From Mercurialis annua (Eukaryota > Streptophyta > Magnoliopsida > Malpighiales > Euphorbiaceae): 64,000 bases of DNA. The translations under genes and the position numbers were made by a program. Below the pieces are notes generated by a model, which ran no database searches, was not told the origin of the DNA, and saw only the letters and a program-made list of their open reading frames with translations. Shown piece after piece: positions 11,375 to 23,490 of the stretch (positions are counted from its first letter, which is position 1; every line of letters starts with the position of its first letter). The stretch covers positions 48,407,651 through 48,471,650 of the forward strand of contig NC_065571.1 in assembly GCF_937616625.2 (NCBI RefSeq), read 5' to 3'.

Positions 11375-12143
11375 ATGGATCCTCCTCCTCCTCTTCAAAT
11401 TCAACAAGTTGAACATGTTAATGAAATGTCAGAAGGCATGAAGATCTTCTCTTTTTGTTTGGTGACTGCCTCATGTATATATCTTATTGTAGTGATGAGT
11501 TTCCATTCTAAGCAATATAAGGTCGACCCACATTACCCTGAAATGAGTGACCCTGTTTATTTCTGTTTCCTTTCATTTTTTATTATTCTTTCACTTTTTA
11601 AGTTCTTTATGCTGATCGTAATGGAAGCATTGTGAACTTTTTGGTTGGGTATTTTGAAGGAAACATTTGCTACAATAGCTTAATAGAGCGGATTGCTCAT
11701 TTTCAAACAACTTTATATATGGCTTCTTAGACTTAAATCCATTTCCAAATTATTATATAATATAGTTATTTGTGGTGGGGGGTTATATTTATAGAATTAT
11801 TGGGTCCAATATAAATTTACATCTTGTAGGAGGATTTGCAGCATTAGGTTTTTTTTATTTAGGTCTTTATTTAATTTTTAAATCAGAAACATTTATAATA
11901 AGTGTTGTTTTATTTTTTGATTTTTATGTTTGTTTAGGTTTAGCAAACAGAAATGATAAAAAAGACTCTATTTATATTGCTACTTTAGCTTCTTTGGGTG
12001 TTATTGTTTTCATGGGTGTGTCAATTACTAATTATTTGGCAGAAGAGAAAGCTTGGGTTCAAGATGCTCTTCAAATGCAACTTCAACAACCCGCTGAAGA
12101 AGCTGCTCTTCAAATGCAACCCCAACAACAAGCTGAAGTGTGA
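11375..12143 (+). CDS. Hypothetical multi-pass membrane protein with Gln-rich tail
   Basis: I do not recognise the family. A plausible model is exon 1 11375-11617 and exon 2 11766-12143. Donor GTAATG and acceptor TAATATAG are both in phase 0, giving about 205 residues. The protein starts MDPPPPLQIQQ, then has hydrophobic segments around residues 27-43 and 62-80 and three more in exon 2 (VGGFAALGFFYLGLYLIF, FIISVVLFFDFYVCLGLA and IYIATLASLGVIVFMGVSI). It ends in a short repeat, ALQMQLQQPAEEA / ALQMQPQQQAEV. Without splicing, exon 1 alone would give an 86-residue two-helix protein. The broken copy at 9189 shows the same order, which supports the region being one gene. RNA data would settle the intron. 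Confidence 0.55.
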
Positions 12144-12524
12144 GCTTTCTCCTAATTCTGTGAATTAATGGAGTTGCTGATGAAGTACATGCTGGAATAC
12201 TCATGAATGGTGTTTTGAAATTTAATTACTGATATTTGTCTTTTATGTTTTTTTCTTTTTAATGAAATGAGATGTTTCAGTTATTATTAATTTCCATGTG
12301 GTTGTACTTGCTAGGAGTGAAATACTTCTATCGTTTTGAGTGTTTTTGACATCGCTTCGTATGTTTTATATGCGGTTTTAAAGCAATTGTATGCCTTATT
12401 ACGTGTATGTGCAATTTCAGGGAATCAGAGCGAATGTGAAGGTTTTGGACAATAAAAGGGCGAAGTATCAAAGAAATCTAAAAGACGGAAGCTAGAGTGA
12501 TAGATTAAAGAAACCCAAGGTTTT

Positions 12525-12715
12525 ACCAAGGTTTCAATCGAGACAAGGTGTTGCAGAATCGAGAAGCTTGTTTTAAGGCAGGTCTCGATCGAGAAGCCTC
12601 ATGTTATAAGCTTCTCGATTGAGACCAGGGTCTCCAAAATATACCGAGAGAACGCCATTTTTGGGTCTTGATCGAGAAGCATACTCACAAAGACTTCTCG
12701 ATCGAGACCTGTAGA
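12525..12715. repeat. Nested TCTCGATCGAGA palindromes in Athila 5' LTR
   Basis: There are two hairpins with arms GGTCTCGATCGAGAAGC / GCTTCTCGATYGAGACC and 11-14 base loops: one from about 12581 to 12627, one from about 12664 to 12709. Two further single arms lie upstream. The arm itself contains the 12-base palindrome TCTCGATCGAGA, so two folding patterns are possible. Confidence 0.9.
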
Positions 12716-12827
12716 ATTAAGCTGGATTCAAATCCTTTTGGGGTCCGTGTGCTAGCTAGGCCCATTTCCCCTTTTGGCCAAATATTTGTAATAGTGGATG
12801 TTTCATTTTGCCTCTTTTGGCTTGGCT

Positions 12828-12835
12828 ATATAAGG
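12828..12835 (+). promoter_or_regulatory. TATA box of the Athila 5' LTR
   Basis: TATATAAG in the LTR, repeated in the 3' LTR at 24008-24015. It probably positions the retrotransposon transcript start about 30 bases downstream, by analogy with other plant LTRs. Confidence 0.55.
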
Positions 12836-13841
12836 CCTTTTATGTTTTTAGGGTAAAACACACAACACTTTTATTCTCAATCCTAATATAGTATCTTTTA
12901 TTTCCTTTTGTTCTTGTTCTTATAGAGATTCAACTTGTCCTTGTTGTTCTTGACAGTAATTTCCAGATTTTAGTCTTATGCTTTTCCTTTACTACAAGTC
13001 CATTTATTATCTTCAAGCTTCATTATCTATTGAATGTTTCTATTTGCACACAAGTTCTACTTAAGGTATTTATCTTCTAACTCATTATGATTAGTAGTAG
13101 ATGTTTAATGTTTGTTAATAGCTTAGTAATTATTGTTATCTTAACCATGGTTGGCTAAACCCCATGTTTGGGGGTTAATGTGAATCCTAGTAATGCATGA
13201 TTGGGTTAGGTTTTGGGTTTGTGTTGATGTTCTAATTAATGATCCTAAGGCTTGCTTAGATTAGCTACCTAAGTATTGTTATTAGATTAATTCTTACCTT
13301 GAGAGAGGATTTATTAATTGGAATTAATTAAATAGAAGCTTAATTAGTGACACCATGAGAGTGGGTTAGTAATTAAGTGGCCCTTGAGTTGTAATTTGAT
13401 GCAATTGCTCTAGTTATGTTTAGTGTTACGAGAGTAGGTTAATCTTGATTAGTTGTGATTTTGTAGCTCTTAGAGGCTCGAGAGAGCGGGAGTTGCGATT
13501 TAGAACGCTCGGCCTTCATTTTATAACCCTAAATCCGATACCCGTGATTGCATGACCTAGGTGGATTGTTGACCTCCAAACCTCTTTTATCATTCGAATT
13601 CCCGTAAGATTATTAATCAATTTGGTCTTTTATAATTGTTAATCTAGTTTGTTGTTTGCAAATTATGTTATTTGTTGGTAGTTGTTTAATTGATACTTGA
13701 ACCAATTTGATATTCAAAGTGCTAAACGAATTGAATAGTGGCTATATTTCATTCTCATCAATCGCTTGAAGTTTCACTTCTCGTGGGATCGATCTTGTAT
13801 TTACCGAGTATTACGAGTTGGGTTTATTCTCAACAAGGTTT

Positions 13842-13859
13842 TGGCGCCGTTGTCGGGGA
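13842..13859 (+). other. Primer-binding site of the Athila element
   Basis: TGGCGCCGTTGTCGGGGA begins six bases after the LTR end. It is complementary to the 3' end of a plant tRNA-Asp, the primer usual for Athila/Tat elements; one base departs from the common TGGCGCCGTTGCCGGGGA. Confidence 0.9.
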
Positions 13860-14010
13860 GTGACGAGTTTTTATTGATTGATTGAAATTAGTTGTAGTTT
13901 GGTCGATTTAGTTTTATTTTCTGTTTTTGTTACTATTATTTGTTTGTGCCTTTTTCGGGTTTACGTGTGGTTTGCTTGTTCTTGTTTGTGTAGGAGATCA
14001 ACTATAGTGT

Positions 14011-15360
14011 ATGCACAATACACGAAGAGCTAATCTTCCGCTAGAACCTTTTCAAGACGACCTCGGAAACTTTGAAAGAAGTGTGAGACGGGAAAATCGT
14101 AGACCCGCTATCATGGAACACGGGGAAGAGGATTATGAGGAAGAGCAATATCATCCTCAAGTCGATGGAGTGAGGCAACATCCACCTCATCCACTCAATG
14201 AGAGAATTCGGCAAGATCACCAAGGGGAAGACCGCCCTCAAGCTCAAGGCAATCAACCGCCAAGGCAAACTTTGGGAGATTTCTTCCTCCCGGATGTGGA
14301 TAATGCCACATATGGATGTTTTGCTCAACTGGTTAGAGCGGCTACCTTTGAAATCAAGCCTAGCACGATTCAACTCCTAGAGAATCGGTGCCAATTCTAT
14401 GGGTTACCAAGTGAGGACCCGAATGAACATATAGCAAAGTTCTTGGGAGTGTTGGATACGAACAAGCTTCATAATGTGACCGTCGATCAAATCAAGCTCC
14501 GAATGTTTCCATTCTCACTAAGAGACAAGGCAAGCTTGTGGCTTCATTCGTTACCTAATGCATCAATCCATAATTGGCTGGATCTCGCTCAAGCTTTCCT
14601 CCATAAGTACTTTCCGATGGGGAGAACCGCAAAGTTGACCAAAGACATCATCGACTATTATCAATATGAGGGGGAATCTCTTTATGAAACTTGGGAGAGG
14701 TTCAAAGATCTCCAAAGGCACGTCCCTCATCATCGTCTTGCAAGGGAGCATGTGCTCCAAATATTCTATAATGGTTTGGGTGAGATTACACGGTCTACCA
14801 TTGATTCGACATCGGGAGGTTCTTTGATTCAAAAGACGTATGAGGAAGCAAATGAGTTGGTTGAGAAATTGGCTATGGTGAGTAGCAATTGGTCCTCGGA
14901 AAGAAGAAGGCCTCCGGCTCAAAAAGCATTGATGACACTTGACCAATCAAAAGAGTTCGAAGCCATAAAGGCCATGAATGCATCTTTGCAAAGCCAAGTC
15001 GATGCCTTGAAGAAGCAAGTGAACCCCCGGAATGCTCCGGTGGCATATGTCCAAGTGGGATGTGAACATTGTGGGGACTTCAATCCTAGTAGTGGTGAGT
15101 GTTATGCCACAGGACAAGCGTGGAGTGAACAAGTGAGCTATGTGGGAGGTCAAAGGCAAGGGAATGATCCCTACTCTAATACCTATAATCCCGGATGGAG
15201 GAACCATCCTAATTTTGGGTGGAGAAATCAAGAGGGACAAGGCAATGTTCGAGCGCACCAACAAGCGGGTCCTAGCCTTCAAAGTGGGAATAGGCGTCAA
15301 CAACAAGTTCCTTATCACAACAACCAAGGGCAAGGAAACAATTATGGCGGGAGACCTTAA
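14011..15360 (+). pseudogene. Athila gag, prematurely terminated
   Basis: 449 codons are open from MHNTRRANLP. After an acidic, Pro-rich N-terminus comes the retrotransposon gag core, about residues 110-290: DNATYGCFAQL, FYGLPSEDPNEHIAKF, RDKASLWLHSLP, W.D.A.AFLHKYFP and YEGESLYETWERFKDL. A zinc-knuckle-like CEHCGDFNPSSGEC follows near residue 352. It stops at TAA (15358). The frame remains open and gag-like beyond this codon, which suggests a CAA to TAA change. Gag would form the nucleocapsid in the cytoplasm. This copy would give a truncated product. Confidence 0.88.
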
Positions 15361-15635
15361 CACCCTCCCGGATTCCATCCACAAAAGAACACGGATGAGG
15401 GCAATGTGCTTTCCAAAGTACTAGAGAAGTTGGAAAAAAATGGAGCAAAGAGAGAAGAACCAAGTCTCCACTATTCATCATTTGGAAACTCAAATCTCCC
15501 AAATGGCGATTTCACTTCAAGGTAGACCTCAAGGGGGATTGCCCTCTACCATGGAGAACAATCTAAGAGACAAAACTTAAGGCGGTTGAGCTTCGGAGTG
15601 GGAGAAACTTAGAAAAAGCTAACGGCAAGAAGCAT

Positions 15636-16656
15636 GTGGTTGAGGAGGATGAACCTCGAGTGGTGGTTGATGTTGCTAGCTCGAGTCAAGAGCCACCTAA
15701 TGCTTGTGAGGAGGTGGCTATTGATGTCGAAGAACCATATGTGAGACCACCACCACCTCCACCGTTTGTACCACCGGTTCCGTTTTCAAGCCGGATAAGA
15801 AAAGCTCAAGGGAACGAAAAGTTTCATAAGTTTCTTGAGATCTTCAAGAAATTGCAAATTAATCTAAGCTTGGCGGATGCACTAAGGGAGATGCCCCAAT
15901 ACGCAAAGTTCTTGAAAGACATAATTACGAACAAGCGTAGTTGGGAGCAAGGTGGGACAATACCACTCACGGAAAATTGTAGTTCCATAATCCAAAGCAA
16001 CTTACCGACAAAGCTTAAGGATCCAGAGAGTTTTTCTATCCCTTGCACTATAGGAAATATGAATGCTATAAATTGCTTGTGTGATCTTGGTGCAAGTATT
16101 AATTTGATGCCATTGTTTCTTTTTAGGTCCTTGTTTGGTGATCAACCAGTAAAACGCACCTCGATAACTTGCCGATCACTCTCTCAAGAAGCCGTACGAG
16201 ATAGTGGAAGACGTGCTTGTTAAAGTGGATAAGTTCATCTTTCCGGTGGATTTTGTGATCTTAGACTATGCGGTAGACAAAGAATGCCCTATGATCCTTG
16301 GTCGCCCTTTTATGAATACCGGGCGTGCTCTTATCGATGTTCATGCCGGCAAGCTCACCTTGAGAATTGATGAGGAAAGTGTGGAGTTTGATATGAAGAG
16401 AGTGATGCGGAATGCCATCGAGGAGGAGGATTGCATGAAGGTGGATTTGGTAGATGAGTTTGTGGAGGATCAGTTGAAGGAAAATGTGGAAGCAATAAAC
16501 CGGGGAGTTCAAAGGAAATTTGATGTTTTTTGGGATTCAGATGTAGGTCTCGATCGAGAAGCTTGTCCCTCTATGCTTCTCGATCAAGACCCCAAAATGG
16601 GATGCTCCTGGCTTCTCAAGGGACCATTAGTCTCGATCGAGACAGGGGTATCTTGA
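15636..16656 (+). pseudogene. Athila protease region, frameshifted
   Basis: The first frame (15636-16223) has a Pro-rich linker, a KFHKFLEIFKKLQINLSL segment and the aspartic protease motif CDLGASINLMP, the Athila/Tat form of D-(S/T)-G. A frameshift near 16200 moves the rest to 16204-16656. There the protease continues with VILDYAVDKECPMILGRPF. The second frame runs into palindrome repeats from about 16541, which encode nonsense such as LDREACPSMLLDQD. No intact protease is possible. Confidence 0.85.
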
Positions 16657-16720
16657 TCGAGACAAGGAAAAATTATGCCTTGTCTCGATAGAGACTCTTG
16701 TGTCTCGATCTAGACACCCT
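16541..16720. repeat. TCTCGATCGAGA palindromes between Athila protease and RT
   Basis: One complete hairpin at about 16544-16592 (arms GGTCTCGATCGAGAAGC / GCTTCTCGATCAAGACC, 12-base loop) is followed by four shorter TCTCGAT-type units (about 16631-16713). These are the same motif as in the LTRs, placed in a coding gap. Confidence 0.9.
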
Positions 16721-16934
16721 CTGAGAATCTGAAAGCAGAACTTTCAAGGGTTTCTAGGGTAACATTCTATTCCGATGGGCTCAATGATGATTGTTCCGAA
16801 GAAGACGAACCTAAGCCGGAGCTTTTGATCAAGAGCGATGGCGTGACTCCACCATCCTCCGAGTTACCTCCGGTTGCAGAAATAAAGCGCTTCCGTCTCA
16901 CCTCCGGTATACCTTTGTTGGGGAGAATGAAACT

Positions 16935-19487
16935 TTGCTGATAATCATCTTTGATAAGATATCTAAAGATCAAGAGAGAAGAGTTGTCCAAGTTGTGAAA
17001 AAGCATGTGTTGGCCATGGGATTTGAAATTTCCGACATCCGAGGTATAAGCCCTCAAGTTGTGATGCACAAGATTCATCTTGAAGACGAGTCTAAGAAGT
17101 CAACCCAAAGGCAAAGAAGATTGAATCTGAATATGAAGGAAGTCGTGCATAAAGAGATCGTCAACCTCCTCGACGCCGGGATAATCTACCCTATTTCGGA
17201 TAGTGGGTGGGTTAGCCCGATTCAATGTGTGCCTAAAAAGGGAGGTATGATGGTGGTGGAGAATGATAAGGGAGAGAAAATCTCCACAAGGACAGTGACC
17301 GGTTGGAGAGTATGCATCGATTATCGAAAGCTCAACGCGGAAACTAAAAATGATCACTTCCCGCTACCATTTATCGATCAAATGCTAGAAAGAGTAGCGG
17401 GTCACAAGTTCTATTGTTTCCTCGACGGGTACTCCGGATATAACCAAATATTAATTTTTCCGGAAGACCAAGAGAAGACGACCTTCACATGCCCCTACGG
17501 TACCTTTGCCTATCGACAAATGCCTTTTGGTCTATGCAACGCACCCGCCATATTTCAACGATGCATGACCTCAATCTTCAATGACATGGTTGAAGATATA
17601 ATGAAGGTGTTTATGGATGACTTTTCCGTGTTTGGCGATTCTTTCGATAGTTGTTTGGCAAATCTTGAGCGTGTGTTGGCACGATGTGAGGAGACCAACT
17701 TGGTGCTTAATTGGGAGAAATGCCATTTTATGGTTGAAGAAGGAGTTGTGCTTGGGCATAAGATTTCGGAAGCGGGTATCGAGGTTGATAGAGCAAAGAC
17801 GGAGGTTATTGAGAAGTTAGTTGCTCCGATCACGGTTAAGGGAATCCGGGCATTCTTGGGCCATGCAGGTTTCTATCGCCGGCTTATCAAGGATTTTTCA
17901 GCTATCGCGAGGCCCCTTACGAGCTTATTAGTAAAGGATGCCCCTTTTGATTTCACCAAGGAGTGTCATGAAGCATTTGAGAAGCTAAAAGCGGCACTTG
18001 TGACCGCTCCAATTATCTCATCTCCGGATTGGAACCTACCATTTGAGCTCATGTGTGACGCGAGCGATCAAGCTTTGGGGTGTGTATTGGACCAACGAAA
18101 GGATAAGAAGGTGCATGTGATCTACTACGCTAGCCGGACAATGGAGGGAGCGCAACTCAATTATACCACTACCGAGAAGGAAATGTTGGCGGTAGTTTTT
18201 GCCTTAGATAAATTTCGACAATATTTACTCGGATCGAAGTTCATCATCTATACCGATCATGCCGCCTTGAGGTATCTATTCGCCAAACAAGACGCAAAGC
18301 CAAGCCTTATCCGATGGATTCTCCTAATGCAAGAGTTCGACATAGAATTCCAGGACAAGAAAGGCACGGAGAATATAGTGGCGGACCACCTATCAAGGTT
18401 AGAAATTCCGGAACCCATCCCATTTGGTGTTGATATTAATGTACGATTCCCGGACGAAATGATAATGGCAATATCTAGTTTGTCAACACCTTGGTATGCC
18501 GATATCGCCAATTATTTATCTTCGGAAGTCATGCCTCCGGACATGACCCACCATCAACGGAAGAAATTCTTATCCGACGCCAAGAGGTATTTATGGGATG
18601 AACCCTATTTGTTTAAAATTTATGGCGATGGGATGATACGAAGGTGTGTGGATTTGGGGGAAGTAATGGCTATTTTGAGTGATTGCCATGATTCCGATTA
18701 TGCCGGGCATTACGGGTCTGCTAGAACCGCCGCTAGAGTTCTTGAGAGTGTTTTCTTTTGGCCGACTCTATTTCGGGATGCCAAGGAATTTGTGGGGCAT
18801 TGTGACCGATGTCAACGAGTGGGGAATATTTCAAAATGAGAGGAGATGCCATTGACCTCCATCCAAGAGGTTGAAATATTCGATGTTTGGGGAATAGACT
18901 TCATGGGGCTATTTCCGATGTCTCATGGTAACCTTTTTATCTTGGTGTGTGTGGATTATGTGTCAAAATGGGTGGAAGCGGAGGCTTTACCTACAAACGA
19001 TGCTAAGGTAGTCATACATTTTCTAAAGCACCTTGTGAATCGGTTTGACACGCCTCGAGTCATCATAAGCGACGGGGGGTCTCATTTTTGCAACCGGAAA
19101 TTTGAAGCATTAATGAGGAAGTACAATGTGTACCACCGTGTTGCAACCCCCTATCATCCTTAAACAAGTGGGCAAGTAGAGGTATCAAACCGAGAGTTGA
19201 AGCGGATCCTAGAGAAAACGGTGAATGGGTCGAGGAAGGATTGGTCTTTGAAGTTGAATGATGCATTGTGGGCGTATCGAACGGCCTACAAGACTCCGCT
19301 TGGTATGTCACCCTTCCGAATTGTTTACGGAAAAGCATGCCACCTTCCTTTGGAATTAGAACGCAAGGCTTATTGGGCGATCAAGAAGCTCAATTATGAT
19401 TTTAAAATGGCGGGCGAAAAGCGGCTTCTTCAACTTAATGAATTGGATGAGATTCGGTTCATGGCCTACGAAAACACTAAGCTATAG
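16935..19487 (+). pseudogene. Athila pol: RT, RNase H, integrase, with in-frame stops
   Basis: RT starts near [20 protein letters not shown] (residues 71-90). The catalytic FMDD is at residues 226-229. RNase H follows with [11 protein letters not shown] and [11 protein letters not shown]. The integrase zinc finger (H..H..CDRC) lies near residues 575-630. TGA at 18837-18839 interrupts the frame right after the zinc finger. The integrase core resumes in the same frame at 18846 (D in WGIDFMG, D in IISDGGSHF). It is then cut by TAA at 19161-19163, just where HPQTSGQVE is expected, and continues from about 19164 to a TAG at 19485-19487. Two nonsense codons inside integrase make this copy non-autonomous. 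Confidence 0.9.
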
Positions 19488-19758
19488 AAGGAGAGAACGA
19501 AGATGTGGCATGACGCCCATATCGCCCCTAAGGTCTTTTGTGTTACTCTACAATTCACGGTTGAAGTTATTCTCGGGCAAACTAAAGTCCCGATGGAGTG
19601 GGCCATTTAAATCTAAGCATGTGGCGAGTCATGGAGCGGTGGAATTGGAGAACTCTAAGGGCAAGACCTTTAAAGTTAATGGGCATCGGTGCAAGCTGTA
19701 TCTCGGGCCCTTAACTAACCGAGTGGAAGAGAAGGTATCTTTCACTACTCCCACTTGA
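19396..19758 (+). pseudogene. Athila integrase C-terminus in a shifted frame
   Basis: From about 19549 the frame reads LYNSRLKLFSGKLKSRWSGPF, then GAVELENSKGKTFKVNGHRCK. This is the conserved C-terminal tail of Athila/Tat integrase that packs after the DDE core. It lies one frame away from the preceding pol ORF, which ends at 19487, so the two cannot be read together. Confidence 0.75.
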
Positions 19759-19982
19759 GTCCACCGTTTGACGGTCAAGCATTCGACCTTAAAAAGCGCA
19801 CTCGGGAGGCATTCCCGAGAGGTTAGTTTACTAATCCTTATTCATTTTCTTTGTCTAATTTTAATTTAGTTTTTATCTCTTGTTTTCTTCGTCAATTATC
19901 GTTTGTGTTCAAGATAATGCCGGAGTATTTTTCTTTGTGTTGTGTAGGATTGCATTGAGGGCAATTATCCAGGTTTTGTACT

Positions 19983-20120
19983 GGTCTCGATCGAGAAGCC
20001 TCATTTTCCAAGCTTCTCGATCGAGACCTTCCTCTCCTTTAGAAGCCGAGAGCAAGAAATTTTTGCTTCTCGATCGAGACCCTATTCCCAGGTGTGTCTC
20101 GATCGAGAAGCCTTCTGCAC
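19983..20120. repeat. TCTCGATCGAGA palindromes between Athila pol and extra ORF
   Basis: A perfect hairpin at about 19983-20028 has 17-base arms GGTCTCGATCGAGAAGC / GCTTCTCGATCGAGACC with a 12-base loop. Two more arms follow at about 20060 and 20097, in inverted orientation relative to each other. Confidence 0.92.
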
Positions 20121-20449
20121 AAGTGGAGATTGTTCAATTTTCAAGAGACATTAAGGAGAGGCACATGGATCGCTGAGGTGGCACGATCTTAGACCATTCA
20201 AGAAAAACACAACTCATGTGGATTGATAAGTTGTCTCAATCTCATGCATCCATTTCAAAAATCTGATTTTTCCATAATTGCACACCCACCTCTTCTTATT
20301 CTTTAAAAACCCTTCCCTTTTTAGCAAAAAAAAAACACAACCACCATTCTTCCTCTCTTCGAGAATCCGGCCACCACATACAACAACTCAAACCACCACC
20401 AAAAATCAAGGAAAATACATAATCAAACACCCTTTTGCCACCAATTATC

Positions 20450-21827
20450 ATGGGCAAATCCGGCACCTCGAAAAAGACCTCCGCTACCCTCCCCACCAAA
20501 GAACTTGAACCATCAAACCCACCACCACCACCACGCCCTCAACCACTCCGATCAAGGAAGAAGACAACCGCCTCCGGGTCAAGAGTTGTCGGTTCCGCCA
20601 CCCCGGCCACCCTCACAAGGCAATATGACGCTCCATTTCAAATTCGATCGGTGGAGGAAGGAGCGCGTTTCAAGAAAATTAAGGAGCGGGTTTTTGCTAT
20701 CCCGTTCATCATCGATTGGCACTCCATGGTTGTGTTGGAAGTGCGAACCCGGGAGAAGCGTTACTTTGAAATTCTTGGGTTGAATCGGTTGGCGGAATGT
20801 TCAAGCACCGGATATGAAGAGTTAACGTGGGAATTCTTCACCACGCTTCGGCCTCAAGATGATGACAATTTGGCACTCCATTTCCGGCTCCTAGGTGTGG
20901 AGCATATGTTGACGATGGAAATATTGCAAGCGGAGTTTGGGTTGCCAACTACGGGTCTCAAGGACAATCCCAAGGAATTTAGCTATGAAGCGGTTTGGTT
21001 AGAAGCTTCGGGGATTGAAGGTTACAAGGAAAAAACGGCCAAGATGATTGATGTGAAGGATTCCATCCTTGTGATTATCTTGAAATGGGTGGGGCACACT
21101 TTTCGGAGGAAGGCATGAGTACAACAAGATCGGTTAAACCGAAATTCTTATGATGAATGCGATTATGCACCCGCAAGTGGAGGCATACAAGTTGAACATG
21201 ACGTGTAGATTGATGATGAATTTGAGGGATGTGCCGAATGATGATACCAAGCTTGGGTTTGGTTGGTTGGTGACTCGGATTTCTATGATGTTGGGTGTTT
21301 CCGGTGAGGCTTTTAAGAACTTCACTCCCATTCCGTCTAGGAAGCTTGACTCCGATCACTTGGAGAAAGCCGGGTATGCAAAAGAAGATGACATATTGCC
21401 CTATTATCGTCAGAAGAAATGGGTAAAGGAACATGGAGTTGTGGCGGCTTGCAAAGCCGAATTTGGGGAAGAAGCGGAATATCCGGGGGAGGCACCACCG
21501 GAGCCAATACGCCCACCTCCGAGATCAAGAAGAGCGGGGAAAGAACCGGTAGAATCAAGTGCACAAGGCGAGGGGATTTCGGCGGATGCACAATGGGATC
21601 ATGGTCCACCAATGGGGTTCTATGAGGAACAACGCCAACTCATGGCAACACAAAATCAATTCATGGTGGATCAACGAAAAATGTGGCGGAATATGGAGTA
21701 TTACCAAGAGGGATTGAAGGAAAAAGTGAACCGCCAAGGACGAGATTTTCGTGTCTATGTAAACGGCACGGGCAACATTTGGATCGATACTCCTTCTCCA
21801 TCCCCCGAGCCTCCGGAATTCGACTAA
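20450..21827 (+). pseudogene. ATHILA ORF1-family protein (extra ORF after pol), frameshifted
   Basis: It starts MGKSGTSKKT with a basic and Pro-rich N-terminus. It then shows the conserved core of the ATHILA ORF1 family: VFAIPFIIDWHSM, LGLNRLAECSS, YEELTWEFFTTLR, HFRLLGVEHMLTMEIL and AEFGLPTTG. The first frame ends at 21118. The continuation (MHPQVEAYKLNMTCRLM, LVTRISMMLGV) lies in the +1 frame from 21150 to 21827, with a Pro/Arg-rich C-terminal part. The role of this protein is unknown; it is placed where env sits in other Athila-group elements. The break near 21118 splits it. Confidence 0.85.
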
Positions 21828-23490
21828 ATCGAGATTTGCATCCTTCTAACTCAACTCATACAATTTTGCTTGTTTTTGTTTTATTTCTTGCTTAGGGGCT
21901 AAGCTAAAAATAGTATGAGGAGGGTTGGCAAAGATTGTATCTCGTTTTAGTGTGTTTATTTTATTGCTTTTATCGCTTTATGTTGAGTCTTGTGAGTCTA
22001 GGTTGTTTTAGTTGTCGAGTCACCTCCGCAATTCTCTTGTTTGAAATCTTGATTATGAATGAGAATCCGTGCAACTTTAGGAAAATTTGTCAAAACAAGT
22101 AGTATCTCCCGATTTATGAATGTTTAAATGCTTTCATCTAATTAAACAATTTACGGTTGATGCTTGCTTAATGAAATGCAATGGAATTAGACATGTTGAG
22201 TTGGCATTAGGGCAAGTTCTACAATTGTGTGATCTTTGGGCATGACCGAGATACTTGATTCAGATTCATGATATGTGACTTTAAATTGGAACTTTGTTGT
22301 GTCGCTTTGAATATGAACATACGTCGGCATGAATTCATTTGCCTTAAGCAATTGAGCATGACACCACTATTTATGTGAGCACTTTTGAGCCTAATAGATT
22401 ATTGTGAGTGTCTTTTTGTCCGGGAATTCCTAGAATTTGCTCGGTGTCAATTCGAGATTGCAATGTTGAGTAATTGATAATTAGATGAGTATGGCATTAG
22501 GTGTAACCATTTCTAAAGACCACTTTAAAAGCCATTGTACCTCTAGAAAACACAAGCTTGAGCCTAAACTATTGTTGATATTACCATTGTCACCTATCAA
22601 TTCCATCTCCCATTTCCGCTTTAAACAACCGAACTTGACTTGAGAACTAGTGTGAGCAGGATGAGGTAGTAGCTTGATGAAACAATATAGATTGAACTCG
22701 AGTTTAAAATCCAAAATTCTATGCCTAAAAAGACAAGAAAGAAAAATACAAAAAAAAAATAGAATAGAAAGAAGAAGAATATTGCAAAAAGAAAGAAAAA
22801 TACAAAGAAAAATAAAAAAAATAGAATAGAAAGCAAGAAAAGAAATAGAAATAAAGGCACTAGAGTGCAATAAGAGTTCAAATGTGCTAAATACCAAGCT
22901 AACCTAAGTTTTGATGATAGAGTATCACCTAGTTTCAAATCAAGTTTTTAGCCTAAATATCAACTTAAACCTACCCCGACCCTTGGCCACGTTACAACCC
23001 GTACAAGTCCATATGATAATTGTCAATTACCGAGCTAAGTAGTGGAGTCTAGGACTATGAGAAAACCTATGGGAACTCCATAATTGTGTGCTTCATTTCC
23101 TTGCCTTAAACACTTGTGCGAAAGAGAGAAATCATGTGAGAAATATGTGCTCGTGTTTAATGCTCATGAGTGATTGACATGGTGTTCATTCTAAGTTGAC
23201 CAAATTATCGCATGTCCCTTAAATGATAGTGCTCTCGTGATTGCCAGTTGAAAGATTTGTTAACCTTATGATTTGTCCAAAGTGCCATATCCTTATGTCT
23301 TGTCTATTGCATTCCTCATTTGTTTGCATGATTCATGAGTTGTTGACACTAGATGTTGCATTTGCGTCTTCATCGATTGAGAGTGTAGTTGTTGGCAAGT
23401 AGTCGACTTTTGCTAAGTTCTTGTTTCGTAGTTGTTAAGTGAGCATTTCTTCTTACTTGAGGACAAGCAAGAGCTTAGTGTGAGGAGGTT
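21828..23490 (+). other. Athila 3' non-coding region with polypurine tract
   Basis: 1.66 kb without an ORF separates the extra ORF from the 3' LTR. It includes an A-rich purine stretch (about 22735-22865). The polypurine tract TGTGAGGAGGTT lies at 23479-23490, immediately before the LTR. Nothing else was recognised. Confidence 0.75.

Larger units (their letters stand above)
12309..13835 (+). repeat. Athila 5' LTR
   Basis: 1527 bp, from TGCTAGGAGTGAAATAC to TTATTCTCAACA. TATA-like TATATAAG lies at 12828-12835. It contains two large inverted repeats built from GGTCTCGATCGAGAAGC (about 12581-12710). Confidence 0.93.

Noticed and set aside
17571..17833. Antisense ORFs within pol of the retrotransposons
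   Set aside because: Shadows of the real coding frames.
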